NCBI GenBank assembly: GCA_937892665.1 | Contig: CALBJF010000335.1 | Location: 1 to 6,770, forward strand | Source of the DNA: an uncultured euryarchaeote | GTDB taxonomy: Archaea > Thermoplasmatota > Poseidoniia > Poseidoniales > Poseidoniaceae | Reading direction: 5' to 3' | Length of the DNA stretch: 6,770 bases | In this document: positions 6,679-6,770 of the stretch, piece by piece | Position numbering within the stretch: the stretch's first letter is position 1 | How the letters are laid out: the number at the start of each line of letters is the position of its first letter | Notes under the pieces: model-generated | What the model was told of the DNA's origin: nothing | Databases searched by the model: none | What the model saw: only the letters and a program-made list of their open reading frames with translations | Position numbers and translations under genes: made by a program

Positions 6679-6695
6679 TCCACCCTAAGGGTGGA
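6679..6695. repeat. 17-bp palindrome at the start of the Nudix-LACTB2 gene
   Basis: The 8-bp arms TCCACCCT and AGGGTGGA are perfect complements around one central base. The element begins 2 nt upstream of the ATG (6676) and covers the presumed ribosome-binding site (AGGGTGG on the minus strand). As DNA it could be an operator for a dimeric regulator. As RNA it could form a 7-bp stem with a 3-nt loop that hides the ribosome-binding site. There is no T-run, so it is unlikely to be a bacterial-type terminator for the gene ending at 6717. Confidence 0.65.
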
Positions 6696-6716
6696 CTGCT
6701 TCAAGCCTTTGTGACT

Positions 6717-6770
6717 TCACTCATTGCGTCGAATGAATGCAGCTCCAAGGAGTGCAAGCATTCCAACAAG
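6717..6770 (-). CDS. C-terminal end of an unidentified protein with a C-terminal membrane segment (partial)
   Basis: Reading the minus strand from the window edge gives 17 codons, LVGMLALLGAAFIRRNE, and then TGA (6719-6717). The hydrophobic run followed by Arg-Arg-Asn-Glu resembles a C-terminal membrane anchor with a positively charged cytoplasmic end. It is very similar in form to the end of the M24 peptidase in this window (IVASAFVRNENED). The protein is therefore probably a surface or secreted protein held by its C-terminus. Nothing can be said about its main function. The stop lies 40 nt before the start of the Nudix-LACTB2 gene on the same strand. The call rests on a short stretch and could be chance. 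Confidence 0.55.
   Translation of the reverse strand, partial: LVGMLALLGAAFIRRNE

Noticed and set aside
1..6770. CRISPR array, tRNA, rRNA, insertion sequence or phage genes
   Set aside because: No regular direct repeats, cloverleaf-like sequence, transposase or integrase motifs were seen, and coding sequence fills nearly all of the window.

Overview
The window looks like a compact archaeal genome segment. The best guess is Marine Group II / Poseidoniales or another close Thermoplasmatota lineage. The reasons are an archaeal-type NEMF/Rqc2 (RqcH) protein, Shine-Dalgarno-like sequences directly before several starts, almost no intergenic DNA, and two proteins that end in a hydrophobic segment plus a short charged tail containing Arg-Asn-Glu. 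The assignment is an inference from protein character; no rRNA or other taxonomic marker is present. No mobile element, CRISPR array, tRNA or rRNA is visible, and no stretch over about 45 bases lacks a gene.

Layout. The plus strand (1-1961) carries the last three quarters of a thiolase (5' end outside the window). After a 44-nt gap comes a secreted, probably membrane-anchored M24-family metallopeptidase with all its metal ligands. The minus strand (6770-1962) carries, in transcription order: the last 17 codons of an unidentified protein ending in a membrane segment; a 502-residue fusion of a Nudix hydrolase with a LACTB2-like metallo-beta-lactamase; a zinc-free VAT1/quinone-reductase-like MDR oxidoreductase; and RqcH/NEMF. 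The last three are separated by 0 and 11 nt and are very probably one transcript. The peptidase and rqcH converge with no base between their stop codons.

How the genes may relate. The thiolase acts on acyl-CoA. The Nudix half of the fusion carries a near-complete match to the CoA-pyrophosphatase signature, so part of the window may concern CoA and acyl-CoA turnover. A second reading links the minus-strand operon to RNA and translation quality control. Human LACTB2 is an endoribonuclease, NUDT19-type Nudix enzymes can act on CoA and CoA-capped RNA, and RqcH handles obstructed large ribosomal subunits. Both readings are inference.

The most interesting items are the Nudix-LACTB2 fusion and its tight linkage to rqcH, a 17-bp palindrome at the fusion gene's start codon, and the shared C-terminal tail form in the peptidase and the edge gene.
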